DNA of 64,000 nt from Dickeya oryzae (GTDB taxonomy: Bacteria > Pseudomonadota > Gammaproteobacteria > Enterobacterales > Enterobacteriaceae), in the NCBI RefSeq assembly GCF_009372235.1, contig NZ_ML762922.1, positions 263,126 to 327,125 on the forward strand, written 5' to 3'. The notes under the pieces were generated by a model. It was not told the origin of the DNA. It made no database searches and saw only the letters and a program-made list of their open reading frames with translations. Shown here one piece after another: positions 25,087-34,270 of this stretch; within the stretch, counting starts at the first letter, position 1, and the number at the start of each line of letters is the position of its first letter. A program made the position numbers and the translations under genes.

Positions 25087-27366
25087 ATGAGCATACAAAT
25101 CGAAGCGGCTCCTGCCGTAACGCAATCGCCCGAGACAGGCGATCTGTTCACCCCTGCGAACGCCGAACTCGCCATCAGCCTGCAGGATTTTGTCAGCGAG
25201 TTTGGGGATGAATTACTCGACTCTCTCAATCGGGCCAATCCACCGGTCTACAACGGTGTACCCCGTGCAAACCGCCAACGCATTCTCGCCAACCTCAAGC
25301 GGCAGTTGTTCCCCGCCCAGGCCGAAGTCGTGCATGCAGCGGCTGAACTGCTCGTCAATCAGGGTGAGCGTTCAGCTATCGTCAATGGTGAGATGGGGAC
25401 GGGAAAAACCACCGTCGGCATCGCGCTGGCGGCGGTGCTCAATGCGGAAGGTTATCGCCGCACACTCGTCCTCAGCCCGCCACACCTGGTCTACAAATGG
25501 CGCAGGGAAATTCTCGAAACCGTCACGGGGGCCAGAGTCTGGGTGCTCAACGGCCCTGACACGCTACTCAAACTGATCAAGCTGCGCGAGCAACTGAACG
25601 TGCCAGCCGATGGACAGGAGTTTTTCATCATCGGTCGTGTGCGCATGCGCATGGGATTCCACTGGAGGCCTGCATTCGTTCGCAAGCGCACCCGTCACGG
25701 CACTGTTGGGCTTTGCCCACACTGCGGCACCATGATTAACACCCTCGATGGCGAGCCAGTCAGCGCACTGGAACTTGACGCTGAGGAAGTGCGTCGCAAG
25801 TGTGGATTTTGCAAGAGTGCCCTCTGGACACTGATGCGCCCACGCAGTTTGTCAGGCAGCGATCAATCCGCAGCAGTACTGCGGGCGCTAAAACGCATTC
25901 CCACCATAGGCGAAGCCACGGCAGCGAAACTGATGAAGACCTTCGGCGATTCATTCCTGGCCTCGATGCTTGGAGACAACTTCCACCAGTTCATCAATCT
26001 GATGGACAACCGAGGGGAGTTGGTCTTTTCAGACCGACAGGCTCAGCGCATGGAACGTGCCATGTCGAGTATGGAGTTCAGCTTCGGTGAAGGCGGTTAT
26101 CAACCCAGCGAATTTGTGAAGCGGTATCTGCCGCAAAGCACGTTCGATTTACTCATCGCCGACGAAGCACACGAGTACAAGACAGGCGGTTCAGCGCAGG
26201 GCCAAGCCATGGGCGTTATCGCGGCCAAGACCCGTAAAACGTTGCTGCTCACCGGCACGCTGATGGGAGGCTACGCTTCTGATCTCTTTTATCTACTGTT
26301 CCGCGCATTGCCCGAACGTATGATCGAAGACGGCTACCGACCGAGCACCCGCGGCAGCATGAACGCTGCGGCCATGGCATTCATGCGGGATCACGGCGTC
26401 CTCAAGGATATCTACTCCGAGAGCGACGGCCCGTCCCACAAGACCGCAAAAGGCTCAAAGGTCACCGTCAGAACCGTCAAAGCACCGGGATTCGGCCCCA
26501 AAGGCGTGCTGCGCTGCGTTCTACCCTTCACGATTTTCCTCAAACTCCGAGACATTGGCGGCGTACTGCCCTCCTATAACGAAGAGTTCAGGGAGGTCGA
26601 GATGGAGGCTGAGCAAAGTGATACTTACAACAAGCTCGCTGCCAGCCTGACGACTCAGCTCAAGGAGGCCTTGCGTCAGCGGGATACTACCTTGTTGGGC
26701 GTGGTGCTCAATGTGCTGCTGGCCTGGTCTGACTGCTGCTTTCGTACCGAAACCGTGCGCCATCCGCGTACGCGAGAGGTACTGGCATTCATCCCGGCCC
26801 AGTTCAACGAGCTGCAGGTGATGCCGAAGGAGCAGGAACTGATCGATATCTGCAAGCAGGAGAAATCAGAAGGTCGCAAGACTCTGGTCTATTCCGTTTA
26901 CACCGGTACGCGGGACACCACCAGCAGGCTGAAAATGCTGTTGGAACAAGAAGGCTTCAAGGTGGCAGTATTGCGTGCGAGTGTCGATGCCAGCCGCCGT
27001 GAAGACTGGATTGCCGAACAGCTCGACCGTGGGATTGATATCCTCATCACCAACCCCGAGTTGGTCAAGACGGGGCTGGATCTTCTGGAGTTCCCAACGA
27101 TTGTGTTCATGCAATCTGGGTACAACGTGTACACACTGCAGCAGGCCGCACGTCGCTCCTGGCGTATCGGACAAAAGCAGCCGGTGAAGGTGATCTACCT
27201 GGGCTACGCAGCGACATCACAGATGACCTGCCTGGCTCTAATGGCGAAGAAGATTCTGGTCTCTCAGAGCACGTCGGGAGACGTGCCTGAATCAGGATTA
27301 GATGTACTCAACCAGGACGGAGATTCCATCGAGGTCGCCCTGGCCAGACAGCTTGTTGCAGCCTGA
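25087..27366 (+). CDS. SNF2-like DEAD/DEAH-box helicase of the ICE
   Basis: A 759-residue superfamily 2 ATPase. Walker A is NGEMGTGKTT near residue 100, and DEAH is LLIADEAHEYK near residue 360. Motif III LLLTGTL follows, and motif VI AARRSWRIGQKQPV is close to the SNF2 form. Between motifs I and II sits a zinc-ribbon insert with CPHCG and CGFC pairs. It is the largest gene of the accessory block and ends at a textbook terminator. Such helicases recur in SPI-7-type ICEs. A role in replication, anti-defence or remodelling of element DNA is possible but undemonstrated. Confidence 0.88.
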   Translation: MSIQIEAAPAVTQSPETGDLFTPANAELAISLQDFVSEFGDELLDSLNRANPPVYNGVPRANRQRILANLKRQLFPAQAEVVHAAAELLVNQGERSAIVNGEMGTGKTTVGIALAAVLNAEGYRRTLVLSPPHLVYKWRREILETVTGARVWVLNGPDTLLKLIKLREQLNVPADGQEFFIIGRVRMRMGFHWRPAFVRKRTRHGTVGLCPHCGTMINTLDGEPVSALELDAEEVRRKCGFCKSALWTLMRPRSLSGSDQSAAVLRALKRIPTIGEATAAKLMKTFGDSFLASMLGDNFHQFINLMDNRGELVFSDRQAQRMERAMSSMEFSFGEGGYQPSEFVKRYLPQSTFDLLIADEAHEYKTGGSAQGQAMGVIAAKTRKTLLLTGTLMGGYASDLFYLLFRALPERMIEDGYRPSTRGSMNAAAMAFMRDHGVLKDIYSESDGPSHKTAKGSKVTVRTVKAPGFGPKGVLRCVLPFTIFLKLRDIGGVLPSYNEEFREVEMEAEQSDTYNKLAASLTTQLKEALRQRDTTLLGVVLNVLLAWSDCCFRTETVRHPRTREVLAFIPAQFNELQVMPKEQELIDICKQEKSEGRKTLVYSVYTGTRDTTSRLKMLLEQEGFKVAVLRASVDASRREDWIAEQLDRGIDILITNPELVKTGLDLLEFPTIVFMQSGYNVYTLQQAARRSWRIGQKQPVKVIYLGYAATSQMTCLALMAKKILVSQSTSGDVPESGLDVLNQDGDSIEVALARQLVAA

Positions 27367-27377
27367 TGTTCCTACCT

Positions 27378-27407
27378 GCCGACGTCCCACAAGGACGTCG
27401 GCTTTTT
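27378..27407 (+). terminator. Strong Rho-independent terminator after the helicase
   Basis: GCCGACGTCC (27378-27387) pairs perfectly with GGACGTCGGC (27393-27402) around CACAA and is followed by TTTTT. It closes the 19-27 kb accessory operon(s). Confidence 0.92.
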
Positions 27408-27423
27408 CACATGACACGTCGCA

Positions 27424-27777
27424 CTATGGCGGTGAAAACTGCCCAGAGACAGCGGGCTTGTTCGTCATAGCGACCATTCTTTCACACACCATCCAAAATA
27501 AAGAAGGCACAACATCAGATGCGAGGAAAGATGCTTGTTTTCGAGCCACAGCGGTCGCATGAGACTCAAACCGACATGATCGATACCGACCACTACATAG
27601 CGAGCGAGGTACAGCGGACCACTGATCGATAGATAAATTGATTCGCTCGTACGACTTAAAGTGTATACGGCAAACACCTAATAAGAGCTCAGCGAGCTGC
27701 TTTAACTCGCCACCACCTGTCTGAGATCCGTAACGCTTGTCGATGCAGTCGTCAATTTCTTTTGATGTCAGTGCCAT
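27424..27777 (-). pseudogene. Possible small protein or fragment
   Basis: A 117-residue minus-strand frame beginning MALTSKEIDDCIDKRYGSQT with a good helical N-terminus (ELKQLAELLLGVCR). Beyond residue 40 the composition looks non-coding, while another minus-strand frame (SIYLSISGPLYLARYVVVG) looks better. A frameshifted gene is the simplest reading; function unknown. Confidence 0.3.
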
Positions 27778-28260
27778 TTTTTCTGCCTAAAATGTAGATA
27801 GTATTCGCAAAAATCGCGCCTGACGCATCCTATCGCGTATTTTCTAGGGGTTCCTCACAGCCGATAAGGTGTCATGCGCACCGCATGAATTGATCTTTGA
27901 ATTAAATTTTCCATATCGACATGTTGGCTACTGCGGATAGTCTTCCCGGAAGCCGACACTCGTCATCAACCGCTGTTAGCCGATAACGGATATTATAGGA
28001 TTCAATTCAAATTTCTGTTACTTCTGCCAGGACTTCCCCCGAAACCGTGAAAATCACGTGGACTTGAAACTACATATGGGGAAATAGGCACCGGCAGCAA
28101 GAACAAGATGACTATTTCAGGCCGCATCAGTCATTATCTTGCCAGAAAGCCACCCGCAAAGCAGATATCGGAACACTTTTCGATGCAAAAAACAGCATAG
28201 TCGTAACTGCTGAATATCAATGGGCCGTGCTTACGGTCAGCCTCCAGCACTTCTAGACAT
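27778..28260. other. Gene-free stretch before the caspase-like gene
   Basis: About 480 bases with no supported ORF, repeat or RNA. It may hold the downstream end of the defence-like insert. Confidence 0.4.
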
Positions 28261-29103
28261 CTAGGATTCGGCTGCGTCGAGGAAGGCCAAGAGCTGTTCA
28301 ATCGTGAAGCTACAACTTCTACAGACAAGAAAAGTTTGCGCGTATCTATCAAGGAGAGCTTGGTTCGGTTTCAAGCCCGCTTTTAACCTTTTCCGAATGG
28401 CTTTTCGATTGGCCTTAGTATTCTGCATTCCCTGCATAAACACCTCGGTCATGAGCCGCTCACGTCGCATCGCCGCTGATTTACCTTTGCAACCAGCCTT
28501 TATGTACCGGGCCACTACGATGAAGAGCATCTTCTCACAGTGAAAGTATTTAAAGGCCTCAGACAGATGACAGTTGTAAGCGTCGTCGAGACTTCCATGC
28601 GTAAACAAGTGATCGAAGAAAGGCGGAAGGTTTTTCTCCAAGAATCCAACGTTAACCTCTTGTTCTGGAGCTAACAGAACGAAAAATGGAGCAGCTTGGT
28701 CTAACTTAATCGGCGAGATGGCATGAAGGCTGAAACACGCTGCGCCGATCACACAGAGGTTGTTGAGGGTCGAAACATTGATCTGTTGCAGTAGCGCACT
28801 GAGTTCGGTCCATGCCATCATTTCACCCGAATCGCCTAGTAATAAACCATTCTCCTGACTCGCATGCGCGTCCAAAACGAGGATAGGGCGCATTCCATAC
28901 TCCCTAACCAGGAAATTAATATCATCAAGGACTTGAACCAAGTCTGAACGACACTTGGCGTCAAACTTAGAAAAATGGAAATCAAGACGAGAGGCGTGCG
29001 ACGCGATGTCTTCCGTCATTCGTCTGGACGGCCCGAGTTCAGTGTCGGGCAAGCTGGTGATCCAAATGACGGAGTTACAGGAGAAGCTACTGTTGAGTTG
29101 CAT
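28261..29103 (-). CDS. Caspase-like (His/Cys dyad) putative protease
   Basis: A 280-residue protein. The strand-loop PILVLDAHASQENG presents His80, and LCVIGAACFSLHA presents Cys123, about 40 residues later. This spacing and the hydrophobic strands before each match the clan CD caspase/CHAT fold (His in a beta-strand-loop HG/HA, Cys after a GAxC turn). The C-terminal 80 residues are basic (KANRKAIRKRLKAGLKPNQA). Bacterial caspase-like proteins often act in anti-phage or toxin systems with a sensor partner. The neighbour on the same strand is a DUF3800 protein. The protease call is from motifs only; no propeptide or target domain is recognised. Confidence 0.5.
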   Translation of the reverse strand: MQLNSSFSCNSVIWITSLPDTELGPSRRMTEDIASHASRLDFHFSKFDAKCRSDLVQVLDDINFLVREYGMRPILVLDAHASQENGLLLGDSGEMMAWTELSALLQQINVSTLNNLCVIGAACFSLHAISPIKLDQAAPFFVLLAPEQEVNVGFLEKNLPPFFDHLFTHGSLDDAYNCHLSEAFKYFHCEKMLFIVVARYIKAGCKGKSAAMRRERLMTEVFMQGMQNTKANRKAIRKRLKAGLKPNQALLDRYAQTFLVCRSCSFTIEQLLAFLDAAES

Positions 29104-29445
29104 AATGGCTTGTATTTTTTGATGAATAGGATGCTACAAAACGCGACGTTGGCTATGTCAGGAAAAAACAAGGCCGCCAGCATTTCTAACCTATCTTGAG
29201 ATATTTGGAATATAATACAATTAATTTTCGAAAATCAGAACTAAACATCAACAGCGTGCGTCGAATTACACTCACCAATGAAACCACCCAAGCATTCTGG
29301 CAGAAATAAAAACCGACTTTGATTCTCAAATTCGATAAATTTCGGCATCACCCTGTCCTTAAATGAGCTGTCTCATTTTAATTAATCTTCGTGAGTTGTA
29401 ACGGTTTTTCCCCACAGCTTCGTCCATAACAAAATACAGTCCTAA
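29104..29445. other. Gene-free stretch upstream of the caspase-like gene
   Basis: AT-rich leader; no ORF longer than shadow length. It ends at the MITE target duplication. Confidence 0.4.
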
Positions 29446-29449
29446 CTAG

Positions 29450-29620
29450 GGTCTGTCCCTTAACCTCGCAGCGCGCTAAAAAGTGCCGCAAGAATCATTT
29501 CCGAAAGGTGATTTTTGGTTAAAAATCGAACGTTTTTAGTCGTTCTTTATCGCTTAAACGCGTTTTTTGGCGCAGTTATAACGATGCTGATCTGTACAAA
29601 AAATAGTTACGGGACACACC
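29450..29620. mobile_element. 171-base MITE, copy 1
   Basis: The termini are GGTCTGTCCCTTAAC and, inverted, GGTGTGTCCCGTAAC. The element is flanked by the four-base duplication CTAG (29446-29449 and 29621-29624). It has no coding capacity. A second copy of identical length, strongly similar throughout and also CTAG-flanked, lies at 56062-56232. The YTAR-type CTAG target and the end sequence suggest a non-autonomous derivative of an IS5-family element. Confidence 0.82.
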
Positions 29621-29672
29621 CTAGTCGCCGAAAACCCTTTCCGACTTCGCTGATCGATCTGCGCTGCGGCCA

Positions 29673-30839
29673 TCATGTGTTGCGCGCACCACCGCCTACC
29701 ACTTGGACAAATTCACTTGTGGCATCCTTGTCAAACAGAAAAACTGCGTGCTTATGGTGTTCTATCTGCGACATTACGTAGTAGAGAAATTCCGGCTGCT
29801 CGGCATCAGATTTTTCAATGAGCCCTCGTAATAATTTGAGACACTGTCGCTGCTTGTCAGTCAAAGAATTCTTGGCTTCAACGAGCTCGGGAACACTCAT
29901 TTTTGCGACAAAAGTGAAGTAATTTTTGAGCAGACCACTGATCACATCTGAAACTTGAACGGCCGGGTACTTCTTAGAGTCGACAAATTTGAAATTACTT
30001 GAGCTTAATAGATTGTCCAGCGATGCGATTTCCTTGAAGCTTTTCTCGATTTGGTACTCATTATCGAAAACATGGCATGATGAGGCGAACAGTTCAATGC
30101 AATGACGGTAAAATACAGATAGCCCGTCAATGAGTTTAAACGGCTCACTTTCATATACCATTTCCAGCGATTCTATGTTTTTACACATTTCGAAAAGCTT
30201 GAATAGGCTATTAGTACGAGACAGGTCAACCTTGCTCACCTTACCGCCAAGGCGTGCAGACACTTGCCGATTTTTATTGATAACTTTGTTCAACTGCTTG
30301 ATGAATACTGCAGCATTTTCGGGTGCAACATTCGGGTAGCGATACTTAGCAAGAACGCCCAAAAAATCCGACCGATATTTGCACATGATGTAGTAAAGTG
30401 CGTCTTTGTGATAATCCATATAGAGCCGCCGCCCACCTACTTGCGCGTAATCCAACATTCCATGGCGATCAACATAGGTGCAACAATCGTCAATAATATC
30501 AACCAGTGACCAATACTCCATATTCAGATTAATATAGTGCAAATAGTAATCCGAGTCGATAAGCCATCTGATAATTTGGGCGATTTTCTCTGATTTCAAA
30601 TTATCCAGAAATCCCCCCCTTGCCACCTGTTTGAATTTTAGTTCTTTTGCAGTAGGCGGCAGGCGAAGCGAGGCGATAATTTCCTCACAATTACTTTCCA
30701 CATGATTATTTTTGTGAGCTATACCGGCTAGCACAAAGCAAGGCGATGGATTTTCGTGTGAATCGGTATTGAATTTTCCGCTTTTCAAATACAGTGAGCG
30801 GATATTATTGGACTCGTCGTAATAAAATGTATAGCTCAT
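29673..30839 (-). CDS. DUF3800 family protein
   Basis: A 388-residue protein with the family's N-terminal signature FYYDESNN (residues 5-12) and the later acidic position in VQVSDVISGLLKNYF. DUF3800 proteins have a predicted RNase H-like fold, in which the DES and later Asp residues are candidate metal ligands. A strong AAGGAGAGG precedes the ATG. The gene reads toward the MITE and the caspase-like gene, and codon use is AT-rich relative to the ICE core. DUF3800 genes recur in defence islands; nuclease activity is inferred. Confidence 0.8.
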   Translation of the reverse strand: MSYTFYYDESNNIRSLYLKSGKFNTDSHENPSPCFVLAGIAHKNNHVESNCEEIIASLRLPPTAKELKFKQVARGGFLDNLKSEKIAQIIRWLIDSDYYLHYINLNMEYWSLVDIIDDCCTYVDRHGMLDYAQVGGRRLYMDYHKDALYYIMCKYRSDFLGVLAKYRYPNVAPENAAVFIKQLNKVINKNRQVSARLGGKVSKVDLSRTNSLFKLFEMCKNIESLEMVYESEPFKLIDGLSVFYRHCIELFASSCHVFDNEYQIEKSFKEIASLDNLLSSSNFKFVDSKKYPAVQVSDVISGLLKNYFTFVAKMSVPELVEAKNSLTDKQRQCLKLLRGLIEKSDAEQPEFLYYVMSQIEHHKHAVFLFDKDATSEFVQVVGGGARNT

Positions 30840-31231
30840 TTCCTCTCCTTTTCGTTAAACTCACAAAATCAGGCATCCATTGAGAAATCTGGATTAACAA
30901 AGAGTCTTGCTTTGTCCATTTTACTCCCCCTCTGCACGAGCGTCAGATAATTACCTATAATTAAAATTCAGTTTAGGTTTTCTGCCTAGCCCCCTTCCTG
31001 AACCCCTGATGCCCCATCATGAACGCCTACGATATGTGCAGAATAAACATCGTGGCATCTGCTGTATCGAGCTCTGGCGTAGTTCAGCGAATTGCAGAGC
31101 TGGAATCACCGCCCCCTCTGCTTCGCCTACAGCAACGACGCCAAAAAGGAAAACACCCAATCCGCATTCTTTGCTGATCAAACCCATGCCTCAGACGAAG
31201 GTATCAGCTCATCGCTATAGAGAGCTGAGCC
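30840..31231. other. Divergent intergenic region upstream of the conjugation block
   Basis: About 390 bases between the leftward DUF3800 gene and rightward pilL. It must contain promoters for both; the plus-strand frame from 31009 is Arg/His/Ala-rich and looks like a shadow. No clear operator is seen. Confidence 0.45.
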
Positions 31232-31792
31232 ATGTCAACTACGCATTTAATAAGGCGGCTGTTTGTAAGTAGCTTGCTGGTTACTACCATCTTGATCAGC
31301 GGTTGCGCCACAACTTCCGCTCCAGCGACCACATCTCACACCACAGCGGTCATCCCGCCCACTGAACACGCTACGCCGGATTTCATTCCCGTTGTACGTT
31401 ACGGACGCTATACCCTGGTAGAACTGGCTCCCAACGCGGCACAGCGTGATCTGTTGCTGCAGGTGATCGACGTATCAATGCCCGAAAACTCCCGCGCCAC
31501 TGTGGGTGACGGCCTGCGGCATGCGCTCAAGCGAAGTGGCTACCAGCTCTGCGAAACGGCCCATTCTGTTAGTGAACTCTATTCACTGCCGCTGCCCGCT
31601 GCTCATCTGCACCTCGGCCCGATGACCTTGCGGGAGGCATTGCTTACCTTGGCCGGACCGTTCTGGACTCTGTATGTCGATAACCGTACGCGACAAGTGT
31701 GCTTCAAACGCCCCGACATTGATGCAGGAAATGGTAGCACTTTGGTCGCCGAAGCAGTTAAGCCCAACCCTCCTGCCGGAGAGCAGCCATGA
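31232..31792 (+). CDS. pilL: PilL-like lipoprotein, first gene of the conjugation block
   Basis: A 186-residue protein with a lipoprotein signal: LVTTILISGC, Cys about 25. The N-terminal PilL domain (TIGR03748) is seen as FIPVVRYGRYTLVELAPNAAQRDLL and LHLGPMTLREALLTLAGP. PFGI-1-type elements use such proteins with a type IV pilus or the mating apparatus; here no other pil genes follow. AGAGAGCTGA lies before the ATG. Its stop overlaps the next start (ATGA). Confidence 0.85.
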   Translation: MSTTHLIRRLFVSSLLVTTILISGCATTSAPATTSHTTAVIPPTEHATPDFIPVVRYGRYTLVELAPNAAQRDLLLQVIDVSMPENSRATVGDGLRHALKRSGYQLCETAHSVSELYSLPLPAAHLHLGPMTLREALLTLAGPFWTLYVDNRTRQVCFKRPDIDAGNGSTLVAEAVKPNPPAGEQP

Positions 31793-32439
31793 ACAACACC
31801 ACCATAACACTGAAGCACACCGCAACCATGCTCATCCGACTCTTGATCTGGGTGTGGTTGGGTGTACTTACTGTTCTTGCCGTCATGAACTATCACAACA
31901 CAGCCGAACTGACCGAGCGCGAACAGATGGATGCCCGCCTGAAGCAGGTTCAGGTACTGGAAGATCGCCTGACAGCGCTGACCGACAGCATACAGGCCCT
32001 TCAGGCACGCCCAGCCCCCGCCAGCACAACAGCCTTACGCGGCATACAGCAAAATCTGGAAATGCGTATCGCTCAGATTGAACAAACTCAAGAAAACTAC
32101 GCCTCCACGCAGGCAGTGCAAACGCTTCGTGACGAACTTGAACAGCTCAAGTCCCGACAGGCAGTGGCCATTCCAAACACAGCAACCACCAGCCACATCG
32201 CCAGACCTGCTGCCATAGCGTCTAAGAAAATGCCATTCCCGTTCCGTATCCTGGGCCTGGAACTGCGTGCCGGGCAACGCATGGTATCGATTGCTCCTGC
32301 CAGTGGAGAACCGGCACCGACGCAAATCCAGGTTGTATTACCCGGCGAAACAGTGGGCCAGTGGCGACTGAAAACCATCGATGGCGACACAGCAATTTTC
32401 AGCCACGCCGGGCAAACACACCGGCTGGCTATCCCCTGA
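31789..32439 (+). CDS. Inner-membrane coiled-coil protein, PilP-like tail
   Basis: A 216-residue protein. One transmembrane helix lies at about 15-35 (MLIRLLIWVWLGVLTVLAVM), followed by a long coiled coil (about 45-120; LKQVQVLEDRLTALTDSIQAL). The C-terminal beta-rich domain (ILGLELRAGQRMVSIAP, GQWRLKTIDGDTAIFSHAG) resembles the PilP-type periplasmic domain. It is translationally coupled to pilL. Probably a structural component linking the inner membrane to the periplasmic part of the transfer machine. Confidence 0.7.
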   Translation: MNNTTITLKHTATMLIRLLIWVWLGVLTVLAVMNYHNTAELTEREQMDARLKQVQVLEDRLTALTDSIQALQARPAPASTTALRGIQQNLEMRIAQIEQTQENYASTQAVQTLRDELEQLKSRQAVAIPNTATTSHIARPAAIASKKMPFPFRILGLELRAGQRMVSIAPASGEPAPTQIQVVLPGETVGQWRLKTIDGDTAIFSHAGQTHRLAIP

Positions 32440-32450
32440 GGGAGAGCACA

Positions 32451-33158
32451 ATGAAACGCCAGATGACGCTCCTCATCGCGGCCACTCTGACAATGTCAGC
32501 GATGGCACAGCCACCCACCACGATGCAGTCCCACATCGTACCGGTTCAGGGCGAACAACAACGAGATGAACGTCTGGCTCAGGAGTGGGGCCTGAAGACC
32601 GATGAATGGCAGCGATACAGCGAACTGATGGAGGGGCCAATCGGTACTTACTCACCCAACCTCGATCCGCTCTCTGCACTGGGTATCGAGGCACGCAGTG
32701 ATGAAGAGCGACAACGTTATGCTGAACTACAAGTGAAAGCAGAAGCTCGTCGCGTCGAAAAGCTGCTGGCCTATCAGCGCGCGTACGACGAAGCGTGGCA
32801 AAGACTCAACCCTGGCATGCAGCGGGTAAGTTTGCCTGATGCTGGGCTCAGCAGAAACGCGGTGACCAGCAACGGACGCACGGCGGTGTTCGTCAAGGAC
32901 AATTGCCAGCCATGCACCCAGCTTGTGCAGCGTTTACAGGCCTCCGGCACCGCATTTGACCTGTATATGGTCGGCTCACACCAGGACGATGCGCTCATCC
33001 GCGCCTGGGCCAGAGGTGCGCAGATTGACCCTGAGCAGGTACGCAATGGCACCATTACTCTGAACCACGACGCCGGTCGTTGGTCGTCTCTGGGGCTGCC
33101 CGGAGACCTGCCCGCCAGTATCAGACAAGTTAATGGCCGATGGCAGCGTCAGCCCTGA
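32451..33158 (+). CDS. ICE conjugation protein, PFL_4693 family
   Basis: A 235-residue exported protein with an N-terminal signal (MKRQMTLLIAATLTMSAMA) and GGGAGA upstream. It carries the PFL_4693/TIGR03759 conserved stretch EWGLKTDEWQRYSELMEGP and LDPLSALGIEARSDEER. The C-terminal half has a thioredoxin-like FVKDNCQPCTQLVQRLQ with a CxxC. This suggests a periplasmic redox or fold role in assembly of the mating channel; unproven. Confidence 0.88.
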   Translation: MKRQMTLLIAATLTMSAMAQPPTTMQSHIVPVQGEQQRDERLAQEWGLKTDEWQRYSELMEGPIGTYSPNLDPLSALGIEARSDEERQRYAELQVKAEARRVEKLLAYQRAYDEAWQRLNPGMQRVSLPDAGLSRNAVTSNGRTAVFVKDNCQPCTQLVQRLQASGTAFDLYMVGSHQDDALIRAWARGAQIDPEQVRNGTITLNHDAGRWSSLGLPGDLPASIRQVNGRWQRQP

Positions 33159-33730
33159 CATCCATGCGACGGCGGTGGGTTCTGCTGGCGAACATACTGC
33201 TGAGCAGCCTGACCCAAGGCCAGGAGATCCCTCCGCCTGCCTACCAGTTGGCCGCTCAACGCGCTGGCATTCCCTCCGTCGTCCTCTATGCAGTGGCGCT
33301 GCAGGAAAGTGGCGTGCGCCGTGCAGAGCGCATCGTACCGTGGCCGTGGTCGCTGAATGTGGACGGTCAGTCATGCCGATATGCCAGTCAGGTACAGGCC
33401 TGCGCAGGAATACACCAGGCTCTGCGGGACGTACCACCAACCCGAATCGACGTAGGGTTGGGGCAGATTAATCTCGGTTGGCAAAAACATCGCTACCGCC
33501 AGCCCTGCGACTTACTCAACCCGTACAACAATTTGGCGATCGCTGCGCAGATCCTCAAAGAGCAATACATTCCCGGTGAGGACTGGCTGCTGGCGATTGG
33601 TCGCTACCACCGACCATCTGGAGGTTCGCCTGCAGCACGCTACCGGCATGGTGTATCTCAACACCTTCAGCGCGTATTGGGGCCACAGCAAGCCTTCACC
33701 AACACTAATAGCAAGGAGACCTCCCCATGA
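33140..33730 (+). CDS. Lytic transglycosylase (SLT domain) of the conjugation system
   Basis: A 196-residue protein with a signal-like N-terminus (RRRWVLLANILLSSL) and an SLT domain. The catalytic Glu is in YAVALQESG (residues about 50-58), followed by DVGLGQINLGWQ and LLNPYNNLAIAAQIL, the usual GLMQI/NI-AG motif series. It cleaves peptidoglycan so that the transfer channel can pass the wall. The ATG at 33140 lies inside the preceding gene; 33164 is an alternative. Confidence 0.88.
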   Translation: MAASALTSMRRRWVLLANILLSSLTQGQEIPPPAYQLAAQRAGIPSVVLYAVALQESGVRRAERIVPWPWSLNVDGQSCRYASQVQACAGIHQALRDVPPTRIDVGLGQINLGWQKHRYRQPCDLLNPYNNLAIAAQILKEQYIPGEDWLLAIGRYHRPSGGSPAARYRHGVSQHLQRVLGPQQAFTNTNSKETSP

Positions 33731-34266
33731 CGACTCACATCACGACCGCATACGGCTTTCTCCTGGCACTCACCACCGTATCGCCGTTGCTGCATGCAGC
33801 ACAACCGCCGATCGTAGTAGAGGACCATGGCGGGGCGTCAGCCATGCCGTACTACGAGGCGCTCAACCTTCAGGCCCGTTCACCCAATGCCCCACTCTCC
33901 CGCATTACTCTTCCATCAGTACAAGTGAACCCAGCCACCGAAGCAGACATGCTGCCAGTGCGCAGCCCGAAACTCACACCCGGCACCGTAGCACGTCGGG
34001 TCATCGACGCACCGGGCCTGCAGCCATTCTTTCTGGTCGGCGACGATGAAGCATCGCATATGTGGCTGCAACGCCAGGGGGCATCACTGCGCGAACGTAA
34101 AGCCATCGGCCTGGTAGTCAATGTCGAGAATGAGGCCGGACTGGCACACCTGCGTGCGATCACACCAGACCTGCAGTTCGCGCCGGTTGCGGCCGATGAC
34201 CTAGCCGAACGCCTTAGCCTGCAACATTACCCCGTGCTTATCACCAGCACCGGCATTGAGCAATAA
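33727..34266 (+). CDS. ICE conjugation protein, PFL_4695 family
   Basis: A 179-residue exported protein with a signal peptide ending near LLHAAQ. It carries the conserved PFL_4695/TIGR03765 stretch VVEDHGGASAMPYYEALN, then RSPKLTPGTVARRVIDAPG and FFLVGDDEASHMWLQRQ. Its start overlaps the transglycosylase stop. Known only as part of this ICE type's transfer region; probably periplasmic. Confidence 0.88.
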   Translation: MTTHITTAYGFLLALTTVSPLLHAAQPPIVVEDHGGASAMPYYEALNLQARSPNAPLSRITLPSVQVNPATEADMLPVRSPKLTPGTVARRVIDAPGLQPFFLVGDDEASHMWLQRQGASLRERKAIGLVVNVENEAGLAHLRAITPDLQFAPVAADDLAERLSLQHYPVLITSTGIEQ

Positions 34267-34270
34267 CACA

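Noticed and set aside
31009..31272. 87-residue frame before pilL
   Set aside because: Overlaps pilL in another frame, lacks protein-like composition and has no clear ribosome site.
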